Origin: Pseudomonadota bacterium
GTDB taxonomy: Bacteria; Chloroflexota; UBA6077; JAJPHF01
Assembly: GCA_021325365.1 (NCBI GenBank)
Contig: JAJPHF010000054.1
Location: 1 to 22,410, forward strand
DNA length: 22,410 nucleotides
Direction of reading: 5' to 3'
The notes below the pieces were generated by a model. The model was not told the origin of the DNA. It did not search any database and saw only the letters and a program-made list of their open reading frames with translations. This document shows positions 7,339-15,014 of the stretch, one piece after another. The first letter of the stretch is position 1. Every line of letters begins with the position of its first letter. Position numbers and translations under genes: made by a program.

Positions 7339-8610
7339 GTGGCTTTCTCTCGCCCCTCGATCTCCGGGCCGAGGCGCACTGCGCGGCGCACCGCGGGTCG
7401 CCGCTCGGCATGGAAACTTGGGCTGCTGCTTCTCGCGGTGCTTGCTATCGGGCTCGTCGCTGCCGCTGGCTGGCAGTATTCGCGCCCGGTGCCGAGCGTC
7501 GCGGCGACGCCGCTGCTGGACGAGACTACCGAGGTGCCCGGCTCGGCGCCGGCGCTTCCCTGGCCGGCAGTGGGCGCGGCCGCAGTGGGAGTACCCGAGC
7601 TGGGCGTGTTGGGCACGCACGGCGACGCGCGTCCCCACCCCACGGCCAGCACGGCGAAGATCATGACGGCGCTGCTCGTGCTGGAAGACCATCCGCTCGC
7701 ACCCAACGAGCAAGGCCCGAGCGTGACGATCAGCCCCGCGGACGTCGAGGAGTATCGCGCCGAGGTACGCGACGGCCAGTCCGTGGTCCTGGTTGCGGCC
7801 GGCGAGCAGCTGAGCGAGTACCAGCTGCTCCAGGGGCTACTCTTGCCATCAGGGAACAATCTAGCAGCCGTGCTGGCGCGCTGGGACGCGGGCAGCTTGC
7901 CCGCGTTCGTGGACCGCCTGAACGCCCGAGCCACGGCGCTCGGAATGACACGTACGCACTTCGCCGACGCCAGCGGGTACGCCGCGCAGACAGTCAGCAC
8001 GCCCGAAGACCTGATCCTGGCCGCCGAGACCGCCATGGCCAACCCGGTGTTCGCCGCGATTGTGGCCCAGCCACAGGCTACGCTGCCGGTGGCCGGCACG
8101 GTCTACAACGTCAACGCGGCTCTAGGACAGCGCGGGATCGTCGGGGTCAAGACGGGATCAACCCCCGAAGCCGGCGCTTGCTTCGTCTTCGCGGCCCAGC
8201 AGCGCGCTGCCGACCGGACGGTAACGGTATTTGGCGCCCTGATGGGTGAGAGCAAGCTCTCCGACACCTTCGACGCTGCTCAGCGGCTGAGCGCCGCCGT
8301 CGCCGGCAATCTGCACGAGGAGCGAGTGCTAGCGCGGGGGCAGACGGTGGCCGCCTACCGCCCCCCCTGGGGCGGCGAGGTTCCGCTCGTCACCGACGAG
8401 GACGTGGACCTGCTCGTTTACCCCGGGCTAAGAGTGCAGACGCGCCTCGACCTGGCGACCGTCGCGGCTCCCGTGGCCGCCGACACGCCGGTGGGCACGG
8501 TGACGCTCCAGCTCGGCACGACGAGCCGTCAGGTCTCTGTGCGTACCGGCGCGCCACTGGCGACGCCCAGCGCCCGCTGGCGGATCCTCCGCGGACTCAT
8601 TTCAACATAA
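7339..8610 (+). CDS. D-alanyl-D-alanine carboxypeptidase (peptidase S11)
   Basis: This is a 423-aa low-molecular-weight penicillin-binding protein of the DacA type, which trims the terminal D-Ala from peptidoglycan stem peptides outside the membrane. A basic N-terminus is followed by one hydrophobic anchor (about residues 26-47). The three active-site motifs appear in order: STAK (SxxK, nucleophile serine), PSGNN (SxN) and VKTGST (KTG). The C-terminal 120 residues look like the beta-rich domain of this family. The GTG at 7339 follows AGGGTGG by about 7 nt and a -10 box by 34 nt. An N-terminal rather than C-terminal anchor differs from enterobacterial PBP5 but is common outside that group. The tail past the KTG box is full length. 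Confidence 0.93.
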   Translation: MAFSRPSISGPRRTARRTAGRRSAWKLGLLLLAVLAIGLVAAAGWQYSRPVPSVAATPLLDETTEVPGSAPALPWPAVGAAAVGVPELGVLGTHGDARPHPTASTAKIMTALLVLEDHPLAPNEQGPSVTISPADVEEYRAEVRDGQSVVLVAAGEQLSEYQLLQGLLLPSGNNLAAVLARWDAGSLPAFVDRLNARATALGMTRTHFADASGYAAQTVSTPEDLILAAETAMANPVFAAIVAQPQATLPVAGTVYNVNAALGQRGIVGVKTGSTPEAGACFVFAAQQRAADRTVTVFGALMGESKLSDTFDAAQRLSAAVAGNLHEERVLARGQTVAAYRPPWGGEVPLVTDEDVDLLVYPGLRVQTRLDLATVAAPVAADTPVGTVTLQLGTTSRQVSVRTGAPLATPSARWRILRGLIST

Positions 8611-8976
8611 CGATGGAATAAATATGCAAAGGGAGTGGAGGGAGGGGGCCGGCGAGCCCGGCAGCGAGCGGAGCAGTCTATGAACGTGCCCCGAAGCGAT
8701 GGAAGGGTAAAGGCGAGCCCGCGCTCGCCACCACCTACGTCTAGGGCACGCGGCGAGTGCTCAATCGGCGCGAACGCGTGCTCGGGAGGCTCCGTAGCGC
8801 TGGCTGCCCTCGCGTTGCAGCCGCCGTATTGAAGATCGTCGATTGCCGCGTGCGCACAAGACACGCGCGGCACGCGCCGAACGGATCCTCGCCGCCGAAG
8901 AGCGACCGTACGGGCCCCTCACCACGCTTGGTATCCCGGCCACGCTGCCTCTCCCGCCGGAGGAGAGTAACCCAAG
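8611..8976. other. Non-coding stretch at the left edge of the A+T-richer block
   Basis: No gene is supported: candidate reading frames here are Arg/Pro/Ser-rich and lack family motifs or ribosome-binding sites. There is a short GC-rich purine run (8630-8660) after the carboxypeptidase stop. No clear terminator with a T tract was found. Confidence 0.5.
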
Positions 8977-9081
8977 ATGCGGATGCCGGTGCACAGGAGA
9001 CCAGTTGGGATGGCCGGCCGGATTCGTTACATTCCTAGTGGCGCCCAGAGAAGTGTGATGCGGGGTACCAGAGAAGTGTGA
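8977..9081 (+). CDS. Possible coupled leader peptide (34 aa)
   Basis: A short frame opens at an ATG 10 nt downstream of GGAGGAG (8960-8966) and reads MRMPVHRRPVGMAGRIRYIP, continuing to a TGA at 9079-9081. That TGA overlaps the downstream regulator's ATG by one base (TGATG), the arrangement of translationally coupled genes. The peptide is basic, with no membrane segment, and its end is encoded by the 23-bp duplication. The good ribosome-binding site and the overlap are real. That the peptide is made is an inference. Confidence 0.35.
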   Translation: MRMPVHRRPVGMAGRIRYIPSGAQRSVMRGTREV

Positions 9082-9090
9082 TGCGGGGTA
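9045..9090 (+). repeat. Perfect 23-bp tandem duplication over the regulator's start region
   Basis: Two identical 23-bp copies (9045-9067, 9068-9090) each contain AGAGAAGTGTGATGCGGGG, so both the GAGAAG ribosome-binding-like motif and the ATG are duplicated. The second ATG (9081) is in frame with the regulator. The first (9058) lies in frame with the preceding small ORF and terminates at 9081. Confidence 0.95.
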
Positions 9091-9770
9091 ATCGTATGGA
9101 GACACGATGCCCGTCCCCGGCTGCTGCGACTGCGAAGTCCGGCGTCAGGATAACACTCGTTGGCTCGCGCCTCGTCATTGAGGCATTAGCTGGCTGCTTT
9201 GAGAGCAATGACGACGTAGAGGTCACGGGGGTGTATCCTGACCCGGTCCAAGCAATCTCCTATATCCGGGAGACGAAACCGGATATCGTCGTATTGGATG
9301 ATATCACGGCCCGCTCGGATGCCGCGCGCCTCATCCGACTACTCCGTGGCACCCAGTCCGAGATTCGAATCGTTGTCCTGACTGCCGCTCTCGATCGGCG
9401 AAGTCAAGCCAGATACATACGAGCAGGGGCCGTATGGTGCCTTACCACCGATCAGACGGTTATCGAGTTAGTTGAGACACTGAGGCAGATAGGCAAGGGT
9501 CAGGTCCTATTCAACGCCGACCAGATCGTCGACCTGCTCACGGCTCCACGGCATCCCGCTGAGCTGTTGACCCTGGCCCCGCGCGAGCTTGAAGTCCTCC
9601 AGGTACTCGCGACAGGTAAGAGCGCCGAGGATGCGGCGGCAGAACTGGGAATCAGTATCCACACGCTACGGACCCACCTGAAGAAATGCATGGCAAAAAT
9701 GGGGGTGCGCTCCAAGCTGGAAGCGATTATTGGGGCCTTGCGTGCTGGGCTCATCGAACTGCCGCCTTAG
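9081..9770 (+). CDS. NarL/LuxR-type regulator with a degenerate receiver domain
   Basis: The product has a receiver-like domain (about 22-145) followed by a LuxR-type helix-turn-helix (about 163-222: LTLAPRELEVLQVLATGKSA, then AELGISIHTLRTHLKKCMAKMG). It is a 229-aa cytoplasmic DNA-binding protein. The receiver keeps Asp73 in VVLDD and Thr101 in VVLTA. The acidic pair that binds Mg2+ is replaced by Gly28-Ser29, and the conserved Lys position reads Thr123, so phosphorylation in the usual way is doubtful. No kinase gene accompanies it. The ATG at 9081 has GAGAAG four bases upstream; GTG 9078 and ATG 9096 are alternatives. It is A+T-richer than the flanking metabolic genes. Its targets are unknown; the nearby polysaccharide genes are a reasonable guess. 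Confidence 0.85.
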   Translation: MRGNRMETRCPSPAAATAKSGVRITLVGSRLVIEALAGCFESNDDVEVTGVYPDPVQAISYIRETKPDIVVLDDITARSDAARLIRLLRGTQSEIRIVVLTAALDRRSQARYIRAGAVWCLTTDQTVIELVETLRQIGKGQVLFNADQIVDLLTAPRHPAELLTLAPRELEVLQVLATGKSAEDAAAELGISIHTLRTHLKKCMAKMGVRSKLEAIIGALRAGLIELPP

Positions 9771-9772
9771 CA

Positions 9773-10240
9773 CTACTCGGGCAGGATTCGTAGTATTCCG
9801 TCATGGATCGACGGAGCCAGCAGTACACTCAACTCGCTCTCGGCCATGTTGAGCCAACTCCCGTGCTTAGGCGCGTACTGGAAATTCGCAGCGCTCGGCC
9901 AACCGGCGGGCTTCGGAGGTCGGGTACGCCACGAAGCCCGAGGTCGGACCATGCCTGTTCAACCGGGCCATACGTTTTCAAATTGTCTTCGATGACCACG
10001 TTCCGCTCGGCCAGCGGGCAGATGGTATCGGCTAAAGTACGTAGGAACGCCGCCCAGTCCGTCCACGTGCGCTGTTCGGTCCCTTGCACCTCGCGCCAGC
10101 TGTCCAGCGGCACGACAGTCAGGAATAGGCTCCGCCTGGAGGCCGGGGCTCCGATACCACAACTTCTGCGACCTGCTCTTGGGGGATCAGGGTGAACTTC
10201 CTGGTAGCGTGCCGCAAGACATTGTGCTGGGTTTCAGGCA
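9773..10240 (-). pseudogene. Decayed IS630-family transposase remnant
   Basis: Three reading frames on the minus strand must be joined to follow the protein. One gives SLFLTVVPLDSWREV and VVIEDNLKTYGP, the next FVAYPTSEARRLAERCEF, and the third QYAPKHGSWLNMAESELSVL before a stop at 9773-9775. These are consecutive parts of the IS630 DDE catalytic domain, including the second Asp (in EDN) and the final Glu (in NMAE). The N-terminal DNA-binding half and the first Asp are missing and at least two frameshifts are present, so it cannot work. Traces upstream (FTLIPQEQVAEVV) may be the end of the deleted N-terminal part. No terminal inverted repeats were recognised. The upstream boundary is approximate. 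Confidence 0.85.
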
Positions 10241-10262
10241 GAAGCCCCTTTTCAGCAGCCGG

Positions 10263-10940
10263 CTAGGCGCTGGCCAAGCTGTATCCGACGCCGGCCACAG
10301 CCTTGATGCCGCCCTGCTCTGCGGTGAGGTTGAGCTTCTTGCGGATGTGACAGATGTGAGTCTTGATCAGGTTAGCATCGCCGTTGTCGTAGCCCCAGGC
10401 GTATTCGACGAGCCGAGAATAGGGAATTACCCGCCCCGGGTTCATGGCGAGAATATATAGGATACGGAACTCCAGAGGGGTAAGCTGGACCCGCGCCCCC
10501 CCCTTCGTCGCCTCGTACGATTGAAGGTCGAGTACCAAGTCGCCCACACGCACCTCGCGCATGGGCTCTCGGAACTGGTCGGACCGGCAGCGTCGCAGAA
10601 CGGCTTTCATCCGGTGTGTCAATTGCTTGACACTGAAGGGCTTAGTCACATAGTCGTCAGCCCCAAGCTGCAGTCCGCGCACAACGTCTTCTTCTTCGTC
10701 ACAGGCTGTCAACATAATGAACGGGGTTTCACAGTCGCGGCGGACACGCCGGCACACCTCGAAGCCGTTAACCTTCGGCATGTTCACATCGCACAGAACG
10801 ATGTCTGGGTGCTCAGTTTCGAAGCGATGGAGGGCTTGCTTGCCATCAATTGCCGCGAGCACCGTGTAGCCTTCCCGGCGGAGCGCGTAAGTCATGAGAT
10901 CAAGCAGATCCGCATCGTCGTCGGCAATCAGGACTTTCAT
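10263..10940 (-). CDS. OmpR/PhoB-family response regulator
   Basis: The product is a 225-aa cytoplasmic two-component regulator. The receiver domain (1-118) has the intact set: Asp7/Asp8 acidic pair, phosphoacceptor Asp51 (LCDVNMP), Thr78 (MLTA) and Lys100 (TKPF). The winged-helix DNA-binding domain (about 125-222) shows VQLTPLEFRIL and DANLIKTHICHIRKKL, then VAGVGYSL at the end. The ATG at 10938-10940 follows AGGAG by 10 nt, and that AGGAG overlaps the TAG stop of the kinase gene upstream, so the pair is one operon with 13 nt between genes. All residues needed for phosphotransfer are present. Targets are not encoded here in an obvious way; the divergent polysaccharide genes and the operon's own promoter are candidates. 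Confidence 0.95.
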   Translation of the reverse strand: MKVLIADDDADLLDLMTYALRREGYTVLAAIDGKQALHRFETEHPDIVLCDVNMPKVNGFEVCRRVRRDCETPFIMLTACDEEEDVVRGLQLGADDYVTKPFSVKQLTHRMKAVLRRCRSDQFREPMREVRVGDLVLDLQSYEATKGGARVQLTPLEFRILYILAMNPGRVIPYSRLVEYAWGYDNGDANLIKTHICHIRKKLNLTAEQGGIKAVAGVGYSLASA

Positions 10941-10953
10941 CGAATCTCGTCTC

Positions 10954-11811
10954 CTATGCAGTGGGCCGCTGCGAGGCCTGTATCGCACTAGACATCGCGG
11001 CGAGCTCGAGCCAAACGCGGGTTCCGCCCTTGGTACGGTTCTCGGCCCCCACCCGACCGTCATGGGCCTCGACGACCGACCTCACAATCGCCAGGCCTAA
11101 TCCGACCTCGCCCCGGTCCACGGCCGCCGTGCCTGCGCCCCGATAGTACGGCTCAAAGACCTGCATCTCGCCGCCCGTAGGGAGACTGGGTCCGCGGTCG
11201 GCAACAGTGACCCGCAGGTAGCCATCGCGCTCGGTCAGCCGAAGGATGATGGGACATTGAACCGCGCTGCATTTGCTCGCGCTAGCGAGCAGATTTACCA
11301 GCGCTTGGCGAATCCAACGCCGGTCGGCGAGAACCAGCGGCAAATTTCTATCCGCAGCGAGCTTCAAGGCCTGGCCCTTCTGTGCCAAGAGCGGCGCCAT
11401 CAGAGGTTGGATCTCCATGACAAGGTCGAGCAGGTTGAGATGTTCTGGTCGCATATGAAAGCGGCCTGCCTGAATAGAAGCGGCGCACAACAAGTTCTCC
11501 ACCAGCCCTTGGAGCCACAGGGTGCTATCACGAATCGCGGACACCATATCACGGAGCTGGCATGAATCCAATGCCCCGAAATCCTCAAGCAGTGCTTCGG
11601 AGGTGGCAGCCAGTGAAGCAAGTGGCGTGCGGACCTCGTGTGCAATTACGGACACGGCGAGGGCTCCGTCGCCCGCCTGCTCGGTGGCGGGCGACGGAGC
11701 CCTCGCCTCCGGTAGTCCTTCACGATGATGGCTAGGCCAGTCAGCGCGCGTGGCTGGGGCCCGCGGTCCTGACATCGCAACAGCGCGCGGTACGGTCGCT
11801 CGTTGGCTCAT
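10954..11811 (-). CDS. Sensor histidine kinase without obvious sensor domain
   Basis: This is the kinase partner of the downstream OmpR-type regulator. With the ATG at 11809-11811, preceded by GGAAGGGGG, it is 285 aa and soluble. A Pro/Ala/Arg-rich stretch (1-50) leads to the H-box VIAHEVRTPLASL (His58). The ATPase domain has an F-box (VFEPYYRG) and G2 box (GLGLAIVRSVVEAHDG). The N-box reads NLLASASK with Ser177 where the Mg-binding Asn usually sits, and the G1 box reads DRGPS instead of DxGxG. The frame is open upstream to 12048; starts at 11890 and 11966 would add residues with no recognisable domain. A 22-bp perfect palindrome lies within codons 35-52. Kinase activity may be weak or lost. 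Any signal input must come from the N-terminal segment or a partner. Confidence 0.85.
   Translation of the reverse strand: MSQRATVPRAVAMSGPRAPATRADWPSHHREGLPEARAPSPATEQAGDGALAVSVIAHEVRTPLASLAATSEALLEDFGALDSCQLRDMVSAIRDSTLWLQGLVENLLCAASIQAGRFHMRPEHLNLLDLVMEIQPLMAPLLAQKGQALKLAADRNLPLVLADRRWIRQALVNLLASASKCSAVQCPIILRLTERDGYLRVTVADRGPSLPTGGEMQVFEPYYRGAGTAAVDRGEVGLGLAIVRSVVEAHDGRVGAENRTKGGTRVWLELAAMSSAIQASQRPTA
11656..11707. repeat. 22-bp perfect inverted repeat inside the kinase gene
   Basis: The arm at 11656-11677 (GGCGAGGGCTCCGTCGCCCG, plus CC) is exactly complementary to 11686-11707, with the 8-nt loop TGCTCGGT. It encodes residues 35-52 just before the H-box, a region without a conserved domain. 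The arms differ in sequence from the other long hairpins at 16106 and 17907. Confidence 0.95.
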
Positions 11812-12331
11812 CAAGACGCCCCCTTCCGTCCCGGCCTGGTCGTGCCCGCCATCCGCACGCCCGGCCGCCACCAGACGCACATGGATCATTAACCGGATCT
11901 GAACATCTGTATCATACGGCGCCTCCCCGATTTGCACATCGCTGTTTTGGTGTATTGACGCTGTCATCAGATCTACGTATTGATGGCTCCGCCATCCAGA
12001 CGCGGCAGTGCACCCCGGCCTCATCGCGCCCCGCGATCCTTGGCCCAACCGCCTGAATCACGCGCTGCCGAACCACGCGCCTCCCCCGCGCGGGCGGTGT
12101 CCAGACCCATTCCGTCTCAACCACTTCTCAACCCAAACGCACACAAGGCTCAACGGTGGCTATGCGGCGGCTCCCTGCGGGCTGGACTGCGAGGCGCCGC
12201 ATGCTAGGCGCGCGGGCGGTCGCAACCGCAACATAACACCCCGTTAACCGGCCAATAACCGGCGCCTTTGAGAATTAGGAACGTACGACGCGGACCACCA
12301 CGAGGGCATGTGCTCAGGACGAGGTGTCAGC
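11812..12331. promoter_or_regulatory. Divergent regulatory region between kinase and polysaccharide genes
   Basis: No gene is supported unless the kinase starts further upstream. Two 15-bp direct repeats matching at 12 positions (CCGGATCTGAACATC at 11893-11907, CCCGATTTGCACATC at 11926-11940) flank a minus-strand TATGAT (11911-11916), about 100 nt before the kinase ATG. On the plus strand, TTGACG (11955-11960) and TATTGA (11978-11983) are 17 nt apart, a weak promoter for the polysaccharide side. AACCGG is repeated at 12245-12260. Confidence 0.45.
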
Positions 12332-13210
12332 ATGGCTTCCCAGGCATTCGTGCTCGACGATACGCCGCCGGTTAACCCCGCAGGTCTACGTGTAGTACCA
12401 ATTCCCGAGTCCGCCCGAAGACGCGTCGACCTCGCTGGCGTTCTCATTGACCAGATTGACCTGGCGTCAGCTGTGGAGCGCATTCGTCGCTTTGTGGATT
12501 CCGGCGGGTCCCACCAGATTGTCACTGTTAACTTGGATTTCGTCAGTATTGCCCAGCGCGACCGACTGTTCCGAGAGACCATTAACGGGGCCGACCTCGC
12601 TGTTGCGGACGGTATGCCGCTCGTCTGGGTTTCGCGTCTGAAGGGCCAGCCGCTGGTCCGCCGGATTACAGGCGTCGAGCTCGTCCACGAGAGTTGCCGT
12701 ATCGCAGCCGAGCAGGGGCGTAGCCTCTTTCTGCTTGGCGCGGCGCCGGGCATCGCGGAGGCCGCCGCCCGCCAGCTGGAAGCTGGCTATCCAGGTCTGC
12801 GCATTGCCGACGTCTATGCACCGTCGTTCGGCGCGGTGACGCGAGCCGAAGACGAGCACACGGTACAGCGCATCCAGCAAGCCCGCCCCGATTTCCTCTT
12901 CGTAGCGCTCGGCGCGCCGCGCCAGGATCTCTGGATTCGTGCCCACCGGAACCGCCTAAACGTGCCTGTGGCGATGGGCGTCGGCTGCGTGCTTGACCTG
13001 CTGGCGGGCGCCGTGCGGCGTGCTCCACGGTGGATGCAGGGAACGGGCCTGGAATGGTCGTATCGACTGATCCAGGAGCCACGGCGGCTCTGGCGCCGCT
13101 ACATCCTCGACGATCTGCCGATGCTCGGGCAGCTGGTGCTCAGTGCAGCCATCAGTCAAACCTACCCAGTCGACCGCGTCGCGGATCCCAAAGTGGAGCA
13201 GTCAGCATGA
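12332..13210 (+). CDS. WecG/TagA/CpsF-family glycosyltransferase (GT26)
   Basis: The product is a 292-aa cytoplasmic, probably membrane-associated glycosyltransferase that adds a sugar to a polyprenyl-linked precursor in polysaccharide or teichoic acid synthesis. The family signatures are clear: QIVTVNLDFVSIAQRD near residue 66, ADGMPLVWVSRLKG (Asp93), RSLFLLGAAPGIAEAAA, and GAPRQDLWI (from Gly194), where the family usually has G-P-K/R-Q-E. The ATG at 12332 is chosen because GAGGT lies six bases upstream; an in-frame ATG at 12308 would add 8 residues. Its TGA overlaps the ATG of the next small gene (ATGA), and the sugar transferase follows, so the three form an operon. The donor sugar cannot be told from the sequence. 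Confidence 0.93.
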   Translation: MASQAFVLDDTPPVNPAGLRVVPIPESARRRVDLAGVLIDQIDLASAVERIRRFVDSGGSHQIVTVNLDFVSIAQRDRLFRETINGADLAVADGMPLVWVSRLKGQPLVRRITGVELVHESCRIAAEQGRSLFLLGAAPGIAEAAARQLEAGYPGLRIADVYAPSFGAVTRAEDEHTVQRIQQARPDFLFVALGAPRQDLWIRAHRNRLNVPVAMGVGCVLDLLAGAVRRAPRWMQGTGLEWSYRLIQEPRRLWRRYILDDLPMLGQLVLSAAISQTYPVDRVADPKVEQSA

Positions 13211-13422
13211 CGGACCACTACGATGAAATCGGTTGGGGAAACGCTAGCCGCCATGGCCGCTGGCACGATCTAGTTGGCGACATGTTGTGTGTCGGCGCCG
13301 GCGTGACGATGGCATCGCTCTGGGCCGCTAGTTGCCTAGCATGCTTATTACTCCCGGGACGGCGTGATCCTGATCATGCCGAGTCCGCAGCCGTCCAGAC
13401 CATATTTACGGAGATAGGGTAG
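13207..13422 (+). CDS. Small single-pass membrane protein in the polysaccharide operon
   Basis: I do not recognise this 71-aa protein. It begins MTDHYDEIGWGNASRHGRWH, has one hydrophobic helix (about residues 27-49, VGAGVTMASLWAASCLACLL), and ends in a polar tail (PGRRDPDHAESAAV). Its ATG overlaps the stop of the glycosyltransferase gene by 4 nt and it ends 9 nt before the sugar transferase ATG, so it is translated with both. Position and tight coupling argue that it is real. It might be an accessory or anchor peptide for the membrane glycosyltransferases, but nothing in the sequence shows this. Confidence 0.7.
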   Translation: MTDHYDEIGWGNASRHGRWHDLVGDMLCVGAGVTMASLWAASCLACLLLPGRRDPDHAESAAVQTIFTEIG

Positions 13423-13431
13423 GACAACACC

Positions 13432-14898
13432 ATGAGCCTGCAAGTGCGAGTAGGCAGCCGTTACTGGGCAGGCGAGAATTCGGCCCTGTGTGACGCCACG
13501 CCACCTCTAGCCACCCGTCTGGTCCCGACTCTCGTAGGCATCATCCTGCTTGCTGTAGACGTGCTGCTCATCTTGACCGCATTCCTGTTCGCATATTGGG
13601 TACGGTTTACCGCGCCGGATGCCGAGGCTATAGCCTTGGGGCTCAGCGAATACTGTCGGATGGGCTTGTTGGTGGCTCTCGGTACCGCCGTCCTGTTCGC
13701 GCTGCAAGGCATGTACAATGGCCAGCGGGCATGGAGCTGGGTGGGCCGCTTCCAGGTCATCGTCTCTGCCGTCTCCACCGCGCTCGTGCTCGCGGTCACC
13801 ACATCCTCGTTCCTGGGAGACCAGCGCTTCTCACGCTTATGGTTCGCCACTGGTTGGGCGCTTACCATTCTCGCGCTGACTGTGTGGCGGAGTCTCGCCT
13901 GGGCCGCCTATACGCGGGTGCGCGCCGGAGTAATGCCGGCCAACCGAGTTCTCATCATCGGGGCGAACGAACTCGGCGCACGATTGGCCCGGGAGCTGAG
14001 GGATCAATACCAGGTCATCGGCTACGTCGATAACGGCAGCGATCTGGGCTGCATCAAGGATCCGCCCCTCTTGGGTCCAATCGCGAACTTGGAGTCGGTC
14101 GTGCAAGCGCATGCTATCGATGAGTTAGTCATCGCGCTACCGGCGAATCGACGTGAGCAAGTAAGCCGGCTCATCGCTCGCGGCTTCCATCGGCCCTTGC
14201 GGGTGAAGTTCCTGACCGATCTCGGCGATGTGCTACCGGAGCGCTTTGAAATCCAGCACCTAGCGGGTCGCCCCTACATCGGGTTCACGCCCACTGCACA
14301 GGTGAGCTGGGTCAAACGAGCCACGGATATTGTCCTTGCGACCATAGCTGTCCTGATGTTTCTGCCAATCTTGGTCGTGATCGCACTAGCGATCAAACTC
14401 GATTCATCCGGCCCGGTGCTCTACCGACAGGAGCGGGTAGGCAAGAACGGTCAGCGCTTCTGGATGCTGAAGTTTCGGTCCATGCGGCAGGACGCCGACC
14501 AATTGCTGGACGCGCTGCGCGCGCAGAACGAGGCGACGGGGCCGCTCTTCAAAATGCGGCAGGACCCACGGGTCACACGCACTGGGCGCGTACTGCGACG
14601 ACTGAGTCTCGACGAGTTGCCGCAACTTCTGAACGTGCTCCGGGGCGAGATGAGTCTAGTCGGCCCGCGGCCACCGCTACCATCCGAGGTCGAAGCGTAT
14701 GAAGACTGGCAGCATGGCCGCCTGCGAGCGGTGCCGGGGATTACGGGACTATGGCAAGTGAGTGGCCGCAGTGAGGTGCCATTCCACGACATGGTGCGGC
14801 TGGATCTACATTATATTCGCAACTGGTCGCTGAAGCTCGACATCGAAATCCTGCTTCGCACCTTACCAGCCGTTCTTCTACAGCGTGGGGCATATTAA
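13432..14898 (+). CDS. Undecaprenyl-phosphate sugar phosphotransferase (exopolysaccharide priming enzyme)
   Basis: This 488-aa membrane enzyme of the polyprenyl glycosylphosphotransferase (WbaP/CpsE-like) family transfers a sugar-1-phosphate from a nucleotide sugar to undecaprenyl phosphate, the first step of exopolysaccharide assembly. Four N-terminal helices (about residues 29-165) precede a Rossmann-like domain ([20 protein letters not shown] to about 270). One more helix (around 305-325) leads into the catalytic domain: [44 protein letters not shown] and VGPRPPLP, then [12 protein letters not shown]. All family landmarks are present and the length is normal. It is the third gene of the operon. 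The rest of a typical cluster (Wzx, Wzy, chain-length proteins) is not in the window. Confidence 0.95.
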   Translation: MSLQVRVGSRYWAGENSALCDATPPLATRLVPTLVGIILLAVDVLLILTAFLFAYWVRFTAPDAEAIALGLSEYCRMGLLVALGTAVLFALQGMYNGQRAWSWVGRFQVIVSAVSTALVLAVTTSSFLGDQRFSRLWFATGWALTILALTVWRSLAWAAYTRVRAGVMPANRVLIIGANELGARLARELRDQYQVIGYVDNGSDLGCIKDPPLLGPIANLESVVQAHAIDELVIALPANRREQVSRLIARGFHRPLRVKFLTDLGDVLPERFEIQHLAGRPYIGFTPTAQVSWVKRATDIVLATIAVLMFLPILVVIALAIKLDSSGPVLYRQERVGKNGQRFWMLKFRSMRQDADQLLDALRAQNEATGPLFKMRQDPRVTRTGRVLRRLSLDELPQLLNVLRGEMSLVGPRPPLPSEVEAYEDWQHGRLRAVPGITGLWQVSGRSEVPFHDMVRLDLHYIRNWSLKLDIEILLRTLPAVLLQRGAY

Positions 14899-14974
14899 GG
14901 GCGTTTGGGCAGGGATCGCCGATTACATGAGGCGTATGCCCTACATGCAGAGGAGCGCGCTCATCAAGCAGCGG

Positions 14975-14991
14975 CACGGACGGTGTCCGTG
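14975..14991. terminator. Short hairpin between convergent genes
   Basis: CACGGAC (14975-14981) pairs with GTCCGTG (14985-14991) around GGT, between the ends of the sugar transferase gene and the convergent LDH2-type gene. It could stop transcription from both sides. There is no T tract. Confidence 0.4.
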
Positions 14992-15014
14992 GTCATTGGC
15001 TCGCCAGCCGCGCC

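Noticed and set aside
10521..10991. Plus-strand frame of 156 codons
   Set aside because: It is antisense to the well-supported response regulator gene and has no motif of its own.
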